Shown here in pieces: positions 17,773 through 26,642 of a DNA stretch of 49,009 nucleotides. Where the stretch lies: assembly GCA_025355345.1 (NCBI GenBank), contig JANXZU010000050.1, forward strand, positions 1 through 49,009. Direction: 5' to 3'. This DNA is from Syntrophaceae bacterium. Lineage in GTDB: Bacteria; Desulfobacterota; Syntrophia; Syntrophales; Smithellaceae. A program made the translations under genes and the position numbers. Every line of letters starts with the position of its first letter. The stretch's first letter is position 1. The notes below the pieces were generated by a model. It did no database searches. It was not told the origin of the DNA and was given only the letters and a program-made list of their open reading frames with translations.

Positions 17773-18591
17773 ATGTCCATTCATAAAGAAATAGATAATA
17801 GTAAAAAAGGGCTGATCGGCAAATTTAATATCATTGCGTTTGTTGTTGCAACCATACCGGTTTTGGCAATAGTATATATTGTTCAAGAAAGTAAATTAGT
17901 GTTGAATGGCACGCACATTCTCTTACTTACTCTGGCATTGGTTTTAATCGCGGCAGGATTGTTGAGTCTCCGCCGGATTTTTATCACTATCTTCAATAAT
18001 CTACTCACCAGATCGAAAAAATTTGCCGCAGAGTTGGAGCAATGCACTACTGAACTGAATGCCACAAAGGAAATGACCGAAACGGCCAAACAAACAATTC
18101 ATGTTGATGGTTTACTGGAACTGCTGATGCATAAGGCTATGCAAGTTACTGCCGTTCGCAATGGTTCAGTATTCCTGGTAGATCCCGCGGAGCCTGAAGG
18201 TCTTCGTTTTGTTGCCGCCAAACCACAGGTCAATATTGAAAAAACCGATGGGAAACCAAGGCGTCATTCGTTTATCCGCTCTGTAATTGAGAGCGGTAAG
18301 GCCCTTATCATTCAGGATATTGAACACGATCCACGAACGATGAAATCCAACAATCCTAAATACGGGTCACCTTCTTTTATCAGTATGCCCATTTACAAAC
18401 ACAAGCAGGTCGTTGCTGTTCTCAATCTGGCCAGCAAGGAAAATGGTGGGTTATTCACGGATATTGATGAACGCATTCTTTCCATTATGCTGGGTGAAAT
18501 AGGTTTTGCCCTGGAAAATGTCATTCTACGCCTGGAAATAAAAAAACATCTGGCAGACATTAGAGATCTGAATTCAAAATTAAAACAGTAA
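17773..18591 (+). CDS. membrane-anchored GAF domain protein
   Basis: This 272-residue protein has two N-terminal transmembrane segments (about 18-41 and 48-72), a short coiled coil, then a GAF domain from about 110 to 255 (DGLLELLMHKAMQVTAVRNG onward). It ends in a helical stretch without a kinase, cyclase or other output domain. GAF domains bind small ligands or mediate dimerisation, so it may be a membrane sensor acting through a partner. AGGA lies 9 nt before the ATG. It converges on the DUF3141 gene, with 51 nt between the ends. The ligand is unknown. Confidence 0.85.
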   Translation: MSIHKEIDNSKKGLIGKFNIIAFVVATIPVLAIVYIVQESKLVLNGTHILLLTLALVLIAAGLLSLRRIFITIFNNLLTRSKKFAAELEQCTTELNATKEMTETAKQTIHVDGLLELLMHKAMQVTAVRNGSVFLVDPAEPEGLRFVAAKPQVNIEKTDGKPRRHSFIRSVIESGKALIIQDIEHDPRTMKSNNPKYGSPSFISMPIYKHKQVVAVLNLASKENGGLFTDIDERILSIMLGEIGFALENVILRLEIKKHLADIRDLNSKLKQ

Positions 18592-18642
18592 TCATGCCCT
18601 GCCAATTCCAACTCAAAGCTGAGATCGAAGGGACAAGCTTCC

Positions 18643-20826
18643 CTACAGTTCAAATGCTTTTTTAATTTTTCCAATCATGGCTTCTTCTTCTTTATTATAA
18701 ACACCATCAACCAGACAAAGACGTTTGGCAATCCCGAGAGCATCCATTCGATCATCTTTATCAGGAATAAGAACCGCCAGGGCATTAATGGCGCGGTCTT
18801 CATCAGCCTGAAGTATTGCTGCCTGTTGTTTGAGAATTTTCTTAAACTGTACTGGGCGAAGTTTGCTTAGCACCTTGTGAGTCTGTGCGATCTCTTCGCC
18901 TAGCTCAAAATGTCTTCTCCTGATACCATGACCGATTTTTGCAATAGCCATAAAAATACGGATAAGACCGGCAGCTATTCCTCCTTCTTCCAATGGTAGC
19001 ATCCTCTTGTCGTAATCTTCGCGCTCACATTCCGGTATTTCCTTGGGTGCTTCTTCCTCTTTGTCCGGAGGAAATAACATTCGAATAAATTCGCTGCCGT
19101 AAATCATCTGGAATAATCGCTCCTGCTGCAGATCACGGTGATCACGATAGATGTTGAGTACATTGACTATATAATCGGAAAAGTCTTTTTCCATTGCAAC
19201 CAGAGGGTTATCGACTGCGGCTGGCTTGCGGTTCTTGCGGGCAATCGATGCTATGGACTCTAGCGGCCGCATCAGGGAGTTCATATCCGAAAGCATATAT
19301 CTTTGCATTCGTAAGGGCTGAACGTTTCGGATAATCTCGGCGGATAGTTCTGATGAGAATGATTTAACCCAGGGACTCACCCAAATCTTATAGAAATTAT
19401 CGTTTGCCTCGGAAACTTTAGCAACTACGCTGAAATCTTCTTCGTCTTTTATTCCATCGTCCATCGCAGCGATATCTTCGAGTGTTCGCTCTTCATATCG
19501 AGCAGTGAAATCACCTTTGAGGACATCTCCCTCTATTATCATCTCGTAGAGGCCTGGAGTCAGATAGTCGATCATGTCAAAATTAGCGATGATCTCCTTA
19601 TGTTCTTTCTTGGCCACAGATCCAGAAACGAATATTCCAAGATGGCCGATATCTTCGTGGATAATATAGATAATAACCTGCCCATGTCGTTTGATATCTT
19701 CCACAGAAGAATAAACACGGGGAATCCAGTTGAGAGCCTGCTGGGGAGGAGTAATGTTATCACCACGGGAGGCAAAAACTAATATCGGACTTTCGATATT
19801 TTTCAGGCTTATTTTTTCACCCGAGCGAAGTTCCAGCTGCCCTCTTTCGAGCTTATTGCCAACAAAAAGCTGGCTTACAATAAAGTGAATCTCTGCCGTA
19901 GTCATCAGGAAGAATCCACCCCACCATTTTTCAAAAACAAGGTATCTTTCCTCTTCGGTATCTAGATTAGCATAGACATTATACTGTTTTGCCCACAATG
20001 TATTTGCCGGGTTCAAGGATTCAAAACCCGCAACCAGATGAGAACCGTCGAAAATACCGTTGCCCAGATCACACAGAAAAGAATTCACCCACGCACCGCC
20101 AACAAGCCCGCCTTTATAACGCATGGGATTGGTCCCGACAACACCTCCCCAGTAAGATAAGGGAGCGCCGTTAAGCACGAGCGGGCCTGTAATCTCCGGC
20201 CTGTCCGCGCAAAGCAGTGCAGCAGCCCATCCCGCCTGGCAATTGCCCATGATAGCCGGTCTATCAGCGTTAGGGTGCAGTTCGTTAACTTTTTCAACAA
20301 ACTTAATTTCCGCCGCTTCAATATCAGCCAAAGTCTGGCCGGGTATTGGTTGTGTATAAAAGAGAATAAAGTAAACAGGATGTCCATTCTCCAGTGCCAT
20401 TCCAATCTCAGAGTCTCGTTTGGATCCGCCGATGCCCGGACCATGACCGGCGCGGGGATCAATGATAATAATCGGTCGCTTGGGCAGGGATGCGTGTCTT
20501 TTTACTGTATCATGACGACGATTGTAAACATCCTGAGTCTCTTTGTCCTTATGATCATCTTTGTCACTTCTGCGCCGGTCAGTAATTTTTACCAGAGCAT
20601 AATTGACGGGACGCTTAAAATTCTTGCCATTAAGAATCATCTCATAGTTAAATCGAAGCACTGGCGGTTGACCGTTTTTGATATGTTCAATGTAGCCGTT
20701 TCCTCTTTTGCGCATGATATCCCAGAAAATGATTGATCTCTGCGCTGAATCGACAATATATTCATTGAGATAAGACTGCCAATCTGACGACAATTTCGAC
20801 TGCTCTGTGCTTGCCAGGGTATCCAT
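18643..20826 (-). CDS. DUF3141 alpha/beta-hydrolase protein with TerB-like tail
   Basis: This 727-residue protein belongs to the DUF3141 family, annotated elsewhere as poly(3-hydroxyalkanoate) synthase-like. An alpha/beta-hydrolase core includes IIDPRAGHGPGIGG near 121-134 and the nucleophile elbow GNCQAGW at 194-200; Cys196 is the predicted nucleophile, as in PHA synthases. A candidate catalytic His lies in HEDIGHLG. The last 60 residues (KRLCLVDGVYNKEEEAMIGK) resemble a TerB-like helical module. Whether it makes or degrades a polyester or another acyl product is unknown. GAGGAAA precedes the ATG. It sits between acyl-CoA genes, which supports an acyl-substrate role. Confidence 0.82.
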   Translation of the reverse strand: MDTLASTEQSKLSSDWQSYLNEYIVDSAQRSIIFWDIMRKRGNGYIEHIKNGQPPVLRFNYEMILNGKNFKRPVNYALVKITDRRRSDKDDHKDKETQDVYNRRHDTVKRHASLPKRPIIIIDPRAGHGPGIGGSKRDSEIGMALENGHPVYFILFYTQPIPGQTLADIEAAEIKFVEKVNELHPNADRPAIMGNCQAGWAAALLCADRPEITGPLVLNGAPLSYWGGVVGTNPMRYKGGLVGGAWVNSFLCDLGNGIFDGSHLVAGFESLNPANTLWAKQYNVYANLDTEEERYLVFEKWWGGFFLMTTAEIHFIVSQLFVGNKLERGQLELRSGEKISLKNIESPILVFASRGDNITPPQQALNWIPRVYSSVEDIKRHGQVIIYIIHEDIGHLGIFVSGSVAKKEHKEIIANFDMIDYLTPGLYEMIIEGDVLKGDFTARYEERTLEDIAAMDDGIKDEEDFSVVAKVSEANDNFYKIWVSPWVKSFSSELSAEIIRNVQPLRMQRYMLSDMNSLMRPLESIASIARKNRKPAAVDNPLVAMEKDFSDYIVNVLNIYRDHRDLQQERLFQMIYGSEFIRMLFPPDKEEEAPKEIPECEREDYDKRMLPLEEGGIAAGLIRIFMAIAKIGHGIRRRHFELGEEIAQTHKVLSKLRPVQFKKILKQQAAILQADEDRAINALAVLIPDKDDRMDALGIAKRLCLVDGVYNKEEEAMIGKIKKAFEL

Positions 20827-20956
20827 TTATTTTTTCCTCTCAGTTAGAACAACAGATGACTAAAATTCTATCCAAAACAAAATCTTCTTTTGAATAATTA
20901 TACTACTTTACTGTTTTAATTGCAGTATATTATTATACTAATTATCGTGATTGGAA

Positions 20957-22942
20957 TTAGTCCTTTTTCTCTAGTGCCTGCCTTGCTTCCTCTTTAGATT
21001 GAAATATATGCGGCGCCATATCCCGCCGTTGTAATTCATCACCCAGTTTCATGCGCAGAAACGCGCTTGTCGTGTATCTGGTGACATCTGTATAGAAGTT
21101 CGAAACAACATACTTGACCATATTAATATAATCATCTTCAAGCTCCGGCGCAATTGCGAAGTTGTCATAGTTGACAATGGTTTTAACTCTCTTGCCCAGT
21201 GGCTTGCAGATACTTTCCACCTGCCCCCGAATATCCTCGATATCTTTTTTTGTACGGACGGAAAGCCCTTCAAAATTTATATATAAAATGTTTGCCGCCT
21301 GATCGTAGGTTAAGCGCTCGCCAAGCGGGATGTTCAAAAGATCATCCTTCAAGCCCATCTGCGGCAGCTTAAAGATCCGATCATCCATCTGTACTGGGTT
21401 TTTTATGATTGGTTTAAAATCCATCTGAGCAAGAATATCCTTTTCTAAATCTATGCCGGGGGCAATTTCGATAAGCTCTACCCCAACACTAGTCAGCGCA
21501 AAAACGCAGCGCTCTGTCACATAAAACACACGCTGGTTATTCATTTGCGCCGTCTTGCCGCTGAAGGTCACCTGTTCTACATCTTTGACAAACTTTTTAA
21601 CCGCGCCCTCTTTTACTATTTTTAATTTTCCATCGGCAATTGCCACTTGCATATCGCCGGCGGTAAAAGTCCCCACAAAAATGATTTTCTTTGAATTTTG
21701 GGAAATATCGATAAATCCGCCGCAACCGGCAAGTTTAGGGCCGAACTTGCTGACATTGACGTTGCCATGCTGATCCATCTGAGCGAGCCCAAGACACGCC
21801 AAATCGAGGCCTCCGCCATCGTAAAAATCAAACTGAGAGTGCATATCAACGAGACAATCCATGTTTGTTGATGTACCAAAGTTTAAACCGCCGGAAGGAA
21901 TCCCGCCAATAGAGCCGGCTTCAGTCGTCAGAGTCAGATATTCGAAAACACCTTCTTCATTAGCCACACTGGCAACACCTTCAGGCACGCCGATCCCCAG
22001 ATTGACAACCATATTCGGCTGAAGCTCAAAGGCGGCGCGGCGCGCGATAATCTTTCTTTCATCCATAGCCAAAGGTTCAACTGTGGCCGTGGGAATTTTA
22101 AATTCACAGCTGAAAGCGGGATTGTATGAAGTGGCATATGTTTGACTATGATATTCCGGTTTGGCGACAACAACGCAATCAACCAGAATTCCGGGAATCT
22201 TTACATTGCGCGGATTCAGCGCATGTCTGTCGGCAATCCTCTCCACCTGCACTATGACGAATCCGCCTGAATTTTTAGCGGCCATGGCCAGTTGCAGAAC
22301 TTCCAGCGTAACCGCTTCTTTCTCCATGGTGATATTGCCGTCCATATCGGCAGTCGTACCGCGCAGAAGCGCAACCTGAATAGGAAATGTCTTATAGGCC
22401 AGATAATCCCTGCCATCAAATTGAACAAACTCAACAAGATCTTCTTTTGTGATTGCATTAATTTTACCGCCACTGTTTCTCGGATCAACAAAAGTTCCCA
22501 AACCTACCCGCGAAATTGTCCGGGGATTATTGGCGGCAATATCACGAAACAGATGCGTCAGAACACCCTGGGGGAAATTATAAGCTTCTATTTTATTATT
22601 TAAAGCCAGTGCCTGTAACTTTGGCGTCAAGCCCCAGTGACCTGCAATAACACGTTTGACAAGGCCATCCTGGGCAAGACGGTTGACACCTTTGTCTTTA
22701 CCATCACCAATACCGGAGGCATAAATTAATGTCAGATTTTTGGGTTCACCGGTCTTTTGAAACCTATCGGCAAGAGTTGCAATCAACTCCTCCGGGGCGC
22801 ATGCTCCCAGAAAACCATCAAGAGCTACCGTATCACGGTCTCGAATCACACGGACTGCGTCATCGGCAGAAACAATCTTTCCTCGTTTCATCTTTGATTT
22901 GATATACGCTATGCTAGGGCTGACAACAGTAGGGTTGTCCAT
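20957..22942 (-). CDS. acyl-CoA:acetate/3-ketoacid CoA-transferase with C-terminal extension
   Basis: This is a 661-residue class I CoA-transferase with alpha and beta lobes in one chain, as in propionate CoA-transferase and E. coli YdiF (about 520-530 residues). The alpha-lobe glycine segment VALDGFLGACAPEELI is near residue 35; the beta-lobe has VNLGIGVPEGVA, then LTTEAGSIGG with the predicted catalytic Glu that forms the glutamyl-CoA thioester. About 130 extra C-terminal residues (from LTYDQAANILYINFEG) form an additional domain, possibly STAS/SpoIIAA-like, of unknown purpose. The ribosome binding site AAGGAGG is 7 nt before ATG. The enzyme probably moves CoA among fermentation acids. Confidence 0.9.
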   Translation of the reverse strand: MDNPTVVSPSIAYIKSKMKRGKIVSADDAVRVIRDRDTVALDGFLGACAPEELIATLADRFQKTGEPKNLTLIYASGIGDGKDKGVNRLAQDGLVKRVIAGHWGLTPKLQALALNNKIEAYNFPQGVLTHLFRDIAANNPRTISRVGLGTFVDPRNSGGKINAITKEDLVEFVQFDGRDYLAYKTFPIQVALLRGTTADMDGNITMEKEAVTLEVLQLAMAAKNSGGFVIVQVERIADRHALNPRNVKIPGILVDCVVVAKPEYHSQTYATSYNPAFSCEFKIPTATVEPLAMDERKIIARRAAFELQPNMVVNLGIGVPEGVASVANEEGVFEYLTLTTEAGSIGGIPSGGLNFGTSTNMDCLVDMHSQFDFYDGGGLDLACLGLAQMDQHGNVNVSKFGPKLAGCGGFIDISQNSKKIIFVGTFTAGDMQVAIADGKLKIVKEGAVKKFVKDVEQVTFSGKTAQMNNQRVFYVTERCVFALTSVGVELIEIAPGIDLEKDILAQMDFKPIIKNPVQMDDRIFKLPQMGLKDDLLNIPLGERLTYDQAANILYINFEGLSVRTKKDIEDIRGQVESICKPLGKRVKTIVNYDNFAIAPELEDDYINMVKYVVSNFYTDVTRYTTSAFLRMKLGDELQRRDMAPHIFQSKEEARQALEKKD

Positions 22943-23236
22943 AGATGAGCCTCCTTTTCGTCCGGGAAATTATTTAAGAACCATAGCACTTTATGGAAGC
23001 CAATGCAAAATCGACGTTCCGGTTATTTTCTCTTCACTTTTTCAAAGACCTTTCACATTTCGTTAAACAATCTTTAACATTCTATGAAAAACGGAGACCC
23101 AGAAGAGAGTATTATCCGGAAGACCTTAACGACTTTGCACAATAATTATCTAATATAGTCGTATAGTTATAATGATAATGGCCGATGGTTTGTTTTTTGG
23201 CACGATACTTCCAGTAGTATAAAGGCAAATAAATCA
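22943..23236. other. divergent intergenic region
   Basis: This gap between the CoA-transferase start and the repeat at 23237 holds no convincing gene. A weak CoA-transferase promoter is possible on the minus strand (TTGCAT, 17 nt, TATGGT, about 23012-22984). Confidence 0.4.
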
Positions 23237-23307
23237 ATCCCGCTTAAGCGGGATAATTCGACCAGCAAGTTTCATTGCACTACGTTTCTGAAACTTGGGT
23301 CTCATTA
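23237..23307 (+). repeat. dispersed two-hairpin repeat, copy R1
   Basis: A perfect 18-bp palindrome at 23237-23254 runs into the box GGATAATTCG (23251-23260). A second hairpin follows with arms AAGTTTCA (23267-23274) and TGAAACTT (23289-23296). The unit ends in GTCTCATTA at 23299-23307, whose last base starts the AGGAGGT ribosome binding site of the next gene. The same boxes recur near 24450, 28042 and 48916. Confidence 0.75.
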
Positions 23308-23321
23308 GGAGGTAACAGATC

Positions 23322-23597
23322 ATGAAAAAAACATTAGGAACAATGATGGTAGCGGCAGCGGTAATTCTTTTAACAGCAACTTTTTGCTTCGCTGAATATA
23401 CAGCAGCAGGTACAGCGAACTTCCCTTATTTCCAGCTGGGTTGCCTGATTATCGGTGGTTTGATTCTGGTTTCTTTGAAACGTAAATATGACAAGATGTA
23501 TGCCGGTGAAGTTGTGGCAGCTTTTGCTCTTTACACAATGCTGATGGCTCTTTTCACCAATCCGGTAATTGACATGGTAAAGACGATCGTAACATAA
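23322..23597 (+). CDS. small secreted or inner-membrane two-helix protein, unknown function
   Basis: This 91-residue protein has an N-terminal signal peptide (MKKTLGTMMV, hydrophobic core, probable cleavage after CFA at about 24). Two transmembrane helices follow (about 35-53 and 64-86), joined by the short charged loop KRKYDKMYAGE. The mature product would be a 67-residue membrane hairpin. I do not recognise the family. AGGAGGT lies 8 nt before the ATG, and two hairpins follow the gene, so it looks like a real, separately transcribed and well translated unit. The repeat copy R1 forms its 5' leader. Confidence 0.75.
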   Translation: MKKTLGTMMVAAAVILLTATFCFAEYTAAGTANFPYFQLGCLIIGGLILVSLKRKYDKMYAGEVVAAFALYTMLMALFTNPVIDMVKTIVT

Positions 23598-23655
23598 AAG
23601 TAAGCGTAAGCTAAGCACGCGACCCAGCAATAAACATGATCTTTAATGAGGCTAA

Positions 23656-23683
23656 GATTCCGATAATTTACTTTATCGGAATC
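23656..23683 (+). terminator. hairpin downstream of the small membrane protein gene
   Basis: Perfect 11-bp arms GATTCCGATAA (23656-23666) and TTATCGGAATC (23673-23683) enclose a 6-nt loop 59 nt past the stop. There is no following T-run, so it may stabilise the 3' end rather than terminate. Confidence 0.5.
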
Positions 23684-23734
23684 ATATAGTCGAATTATAC
23701 CGCAAGATTACCGAAGCGGGATTAATATAACAAC

Positions 23735-23771
23735 AAAACCCCTTCAAAGCGAAAGAATTGAGGGGGGTTTT
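23735..23771 (+). terminator. probable Rho-independent terminator
   Basis: AAAACCCCTTCAA (23735-23747) pairs with TTGAGGGGGGTTTT (23758-23771) with one extra G. The T-rich 3' arm suits termination of the small membrane protein transcript. Confidence 0.6.
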
Positions 23772-23820
23772 AGTTCAATAAGTATTAACAACAATATCCT
23801 GCCTGCGTTATTAATAAGCC

Positions 23821-24147
23821 ATGATTAAATCTTACAAGTGCAAGGAAACAAAAAAAATCCCACCCGTACATCCTGGCGAAATATTATTTGATGAATTTCT
23901 TAAACCGATGAATATAAGACAGTATAGAATTGCACATGATATTAATGTTCCGCCGCGACGCATAAATGAAATTGTTCACGGCAAACGCAGAATCACAGCG
24001 GATACCGCCTTACATCTTGGCCGCTATTTTAATATGTCTGCACAATTCTAGATTAATCTGCAAAGCCATTACGATCTTGAGGTTGAGACAGATAAGTTAT
24101 CAGTGCGTCTTATCAATGAAGTTCTGATATATTCGGCCGCTTGTTAA
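23821..24147 (+). pseudogene. higA: HigA-type antitoxin with an in-frame amber stop
   Basis: Residues 1-76 are a HigA/VapI-type helix-turn-helix antitoxin: PVHPGEILFDEFLKP, VPPRRINEIVHGKRRITADT, then LGRYFNMSAQF. The frame meets TAG at 24049-24051 exactly where family members carry Trp (SAQFWxNLQ). It stays open beyond it as INLQSHYDLEVETDKLSVRL and stops at TAA 24145-24147. A single TGG-to-TAG change explains this. The DNA-binding part would still be made as a 76-residue truncated protein. No HigB-type toxin gene is visible on either side, so this is a decaying orphan antitoxin. Confidence 0.82.
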
Positions 24148-24428
24148 GTTGCTTGACGAAAAACCGGCGCCGCTAAAATTCTGGCTGTCTTTCTTTTGTT
24201 CAGTTGCGTTTTTTTGTCGCGAACCGTGCGATCAGCCATTTTATTCGGGATGTCAATTAAAAAGAATCGTCCACATTATTTTCTGTGCCGAGATTAAATT
24301 GTAATTCGGATGATTAGAAGGCTAAATCAAATGACTTGGGAATGTTGGCTTTCAATGGTTGTGTCGAAAAGACTCAATCTAATGAACGGTGATTCATGTT
24401 GTTGTTAAAATCAAAGCGTTACCATCTG
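24148..24428. other. intergenic region with no supported gene
   Basis: Between the antitoxin remnant and the repeat array no frame has a convincing start, ribosome binding site or recognisable family. Only short open stretches occur, which fits decayed accessory DNA. Confidence 0.5.
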
Positions 24429-24580
24429 ACGTTGCTTCGCGCATTGGATAGTTCGACTAACACTTCAACCTTCGCTTCGCTCGTTTCACCACGTTGCTGC
24501 GCGCTTGGTATAGTTCGCCTTACGTTTCAAACTTCACTCCGCTCGTTTTCAGCTTGGCTCACTATCAGTAAGTCTCACTA
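24429..24580. repeat. dispersed repeat, tandem copies R2 and R3
   Basis: Two about 60-bp units lie in tandem, 62 bp apart: 24429-24488 and 24491-24550. Both share ACGTTGCT, CGCGC, ATAGTTCG and CGCTCGTTT. The loop strings are TTCGCTTCGCTC and TTCACTCCGCTC, flanked by short AAC/GTT stems. The end box GGCTCACTA (24556-24564) is followed by a second, similar end, GTCTCACTA (24572-24580). The stop codon of the protease gene (24549-24551) lies inside R3. Confidence 0.72.
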
Positions 24581-26642
24581 TATCGAGTAGAATGTTGACG
24601 CTCTCGTTCACAAAAGGCACATACTGTTCCCGTGCCTTTTCCCTTTGTTCGGAACGTGTTTTTTTCTCAATGCCTGCACCTTCCTTCTTCATTGTTTTGC
24701 GAAAATCATCAAGCTGGATGATACCCTTCTTATCCGCGGCTTCTTTGTTGTCTTTGATTATTTTGGCAAACTTTGCGTCTTTCGCTACACGGCTCTGCGA
24801 CTTGGAAATAATATTCGCGATCAGGGGCTCATCAACAGTCTTCCATTGCGGTGCATCTTTCCCCCGCGCGTCCAAAAAGGGCTCAATTGCCTGAGCCGGT
24901 AGAGGATAGTCTTGGGCGGCTTCACCGATATCTTCTGATAGAAACCAGCCAGGCAGCCTCACGTCCGCGATCACACCCGTCTTCTGTGTCGATTTGCCGC
25001 CGGGCAGAAAGTACAACCCTGTGGTGACTTTCATCGCGCCCAGTTCTAATGGCAGCTTCAGCACAGCCTGCACGGAACCTTTGCCATAGGTATGATCTGC
25101 TCCGACAATCACGGCACGGCGGTAATCTTGCAGGGCGCCTGCGACGATCTCGCTTGCCGACGCACTCAAGCGGCTCGTCAGAACAACGAGAGGGCCCATG
25201 TAGAGTGCCCTTGGATCTTCTACGGAGCCCAAACTGATGCTTTGCTTGTCTACTTCCTTAACAGGTGCGGCCAAACCATTGGAAAGAATCGCCACCTGCC
25301 CCTTGCTGTCCTTAACTGCTACTATGCAACCATTACCAATGAAAAGACCGGCAAGACGCACCGCCTCGTCAAGCAGACCACCACCATTGCGTGACAGGTT
25401 CAGCACAATCCCGTCCACCCGCTGACGCCTGGCCCCGGCGAGAAGTTTTTTCACGTCTTCGTAACTGGACTTGCCGCCCTTCTCACCACCGTAAAATTTA
25501 GGAAGATCGATGACACCGAAGCGGTACTGCCTGCCGTTTACTTTACGCATCTCGTAAGTGATTTTCGCCTCCTGATCCTTCACGTCGATCTTGTCGCGTA
25601 TGATAGTGACGTCAAAGCGATTCCGTCGATCAGACTGCCGCAGGATAGTTAGAGTTACCTTTGTACCCTTCTTGCCGCGTATCATGCTGATGACGTCGCG
25701 CATGTCCATATCGATGACGTCAACTGGTGCTTCCCAATCCTGAGCAACTGCGATGATTTTATCCTTAGGCTTCAAGAGACCAGTTTTCTCGGCACCACCA
25801 CCGGGGATCAACTCTTCAATAATAGTGAAGCCGGTGTCGCTGCTGAGAAGGGCACCAATTCCTTCCAGGGAGAGCTTCATATCAATTTGAAGATCTTCGT
25901 AGTCTTTGGGGGGCAGGTAGCTTGTGTGCGGATCCAGGGCTAAGGCAAAGGCCTCGGCAGCGCTTGTAATGAGCTGAGTGGGATTTTGCTCAATCACCCG
26001 CTTCGTCTGTAACTCATAGCGGTGTATCTGTTTGTTTTTGGCCGTTGCCTGGTCAATTCCTGACAGCAACAAGTTTTCGTTCTGGAATTGCACAATTTTT
26101 TTCAGGAGACCCTGCTTTTCCTCCAGCGTCTTCGGATAGGGACGTTTGTCTATGTTGATATTTAATACAGCCATTATGTCCAGCCGGAAATCCGGCCCCA
26201 AAATCTTTTTGACGATAGCTTCGTTCTCCTGTGCTCGCGCGACAAGCAAGTTATACACGGGATTGAGCGAAGCACAGTTGCCTTTTTCCGCGCTTACGAA
26301 AAGGTCAGTGAGGAACTCTTTAAGTTTCTCCAAATCAGATTCGTACAGCAGCGTTTTAGATGGATCAAGGCGTTTGATCATCTGGTCAACTGCGTGCTGC
26401 CTAATCTCCTGGGTGGTACTCTTCATTGCGTAGTGGTTTGCTTGGAATGCTTCCATCAGCTGGGGAAGCTGACTACAGGTAAGGTCTTCTGCTGTCACCG
26501 TGCAGGAGGAGAGAAAGATCAACATCATGATCAGCGGCCCCACGAATCTGAACCTGCATACCGGTACAAAGGCTGCGGTAAAATGCAGGTGTTTGTGTCG
26601 GGGGATATTTTCAGAGATTTTTTCCACTCTTATGTTGTACAT
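24549..26642 (-). CDS. C-terminal processing protease (Tsp/Prc-like, S41 family)
   Basis: This protein of about 697 residues is a periplasmic tail-specific protease that degrades or trims proteins from the C-terminus. Domains in order are a lipoprotein-type signal (LIMMLIFLSSC), a helical N-domain, a PDZ domain (LEGIGALLSSDTGFTIIEEL region), an S41 catalytic core, and a C-terminal helical extension as in E. coli Prc. The catalytic Ser lies in LSASASEIVAG and the Lys in YGKGSVQ. The frame extends to GTG 26669, but AGGAG sits 7-8 nt before ATG 26642, which I take as the start. The last codons and stop lie in repeat R3. Prc family members process PBP3 and degrade SsrA-tagged periplasmic proteins; its neighbour here is ssrA. 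Confidence 0.92.
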   Translation of the reverse strand: MYNIRVEKISENIPRHKHLHFTAAFVPVCRFRFVGPLIMMLIFLSSCTVTAEDLTCSQLPQLMEAFQANHYAMKSTTQEIRQHAVDQMIKRLDPSKTLLYESDLEKLKEFLTDLFVSAEKGNCASLNPVYNLLVARAQENEAIVKKILGPDFRLDIMAVLNINIDKRPYPKTLEEKQGLLKKIVQFQNENLLLSGIDQATAKNKQIHRYELQTKRVIEQNPTQLITSAAEAFALALDPHTSYLPPKDYEDLQIDMKLSLEGIGALLSSDTGFTIIEELIPGGGAEKTGLLKPKDKIIAVAQDWEAPVDVIDMDMRDVISMIRGKKGTKVTLTILRQSDRRNRFDVTIIRDKIDVKDQEAKITYEMRKVNGRQYRFGVIDLPKFYGGEKGGKSSYEDVKKLLAGARRQRVDGIVLNLSRNGGGLLDEAVRLAGLFIGNGCIVAVKDSKGQVAILSNGLAAPVKEVDKQSISLGSVEDPRALYMGPLVVLTSRLSASASEIVAGALQDYRRAVIVGADHTYGKGSVQAVLKLPLELGAMKVTTGLYFLPGGKSTQKTGVIADVRLPGWFLSEDIGEAAQDYPLPAQAIEPFLDARGKDAPQWKTVDEPLIANIISKSQSRVAKDAKFAKIIKDNKEAADKKGIIQLDDFRKTMKKEGAGIEKKTRSEQREKAREQYVPFVNESVNILLDIVRLTDSEPS

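Noticed and set aside
24049..24051. Pyrrolysine or other recoding at the TAG in the antitoxin gene
   Set aside because: The position is a Trp in the family and no recoding hairpin or pyl gene is visible; a nonsense mutation is simpler.
24166..24303. Possible small gene after the antitoxin
   Set aside because: It is an open stretch of about 50 codons without a start, ribosome binding site or family match.
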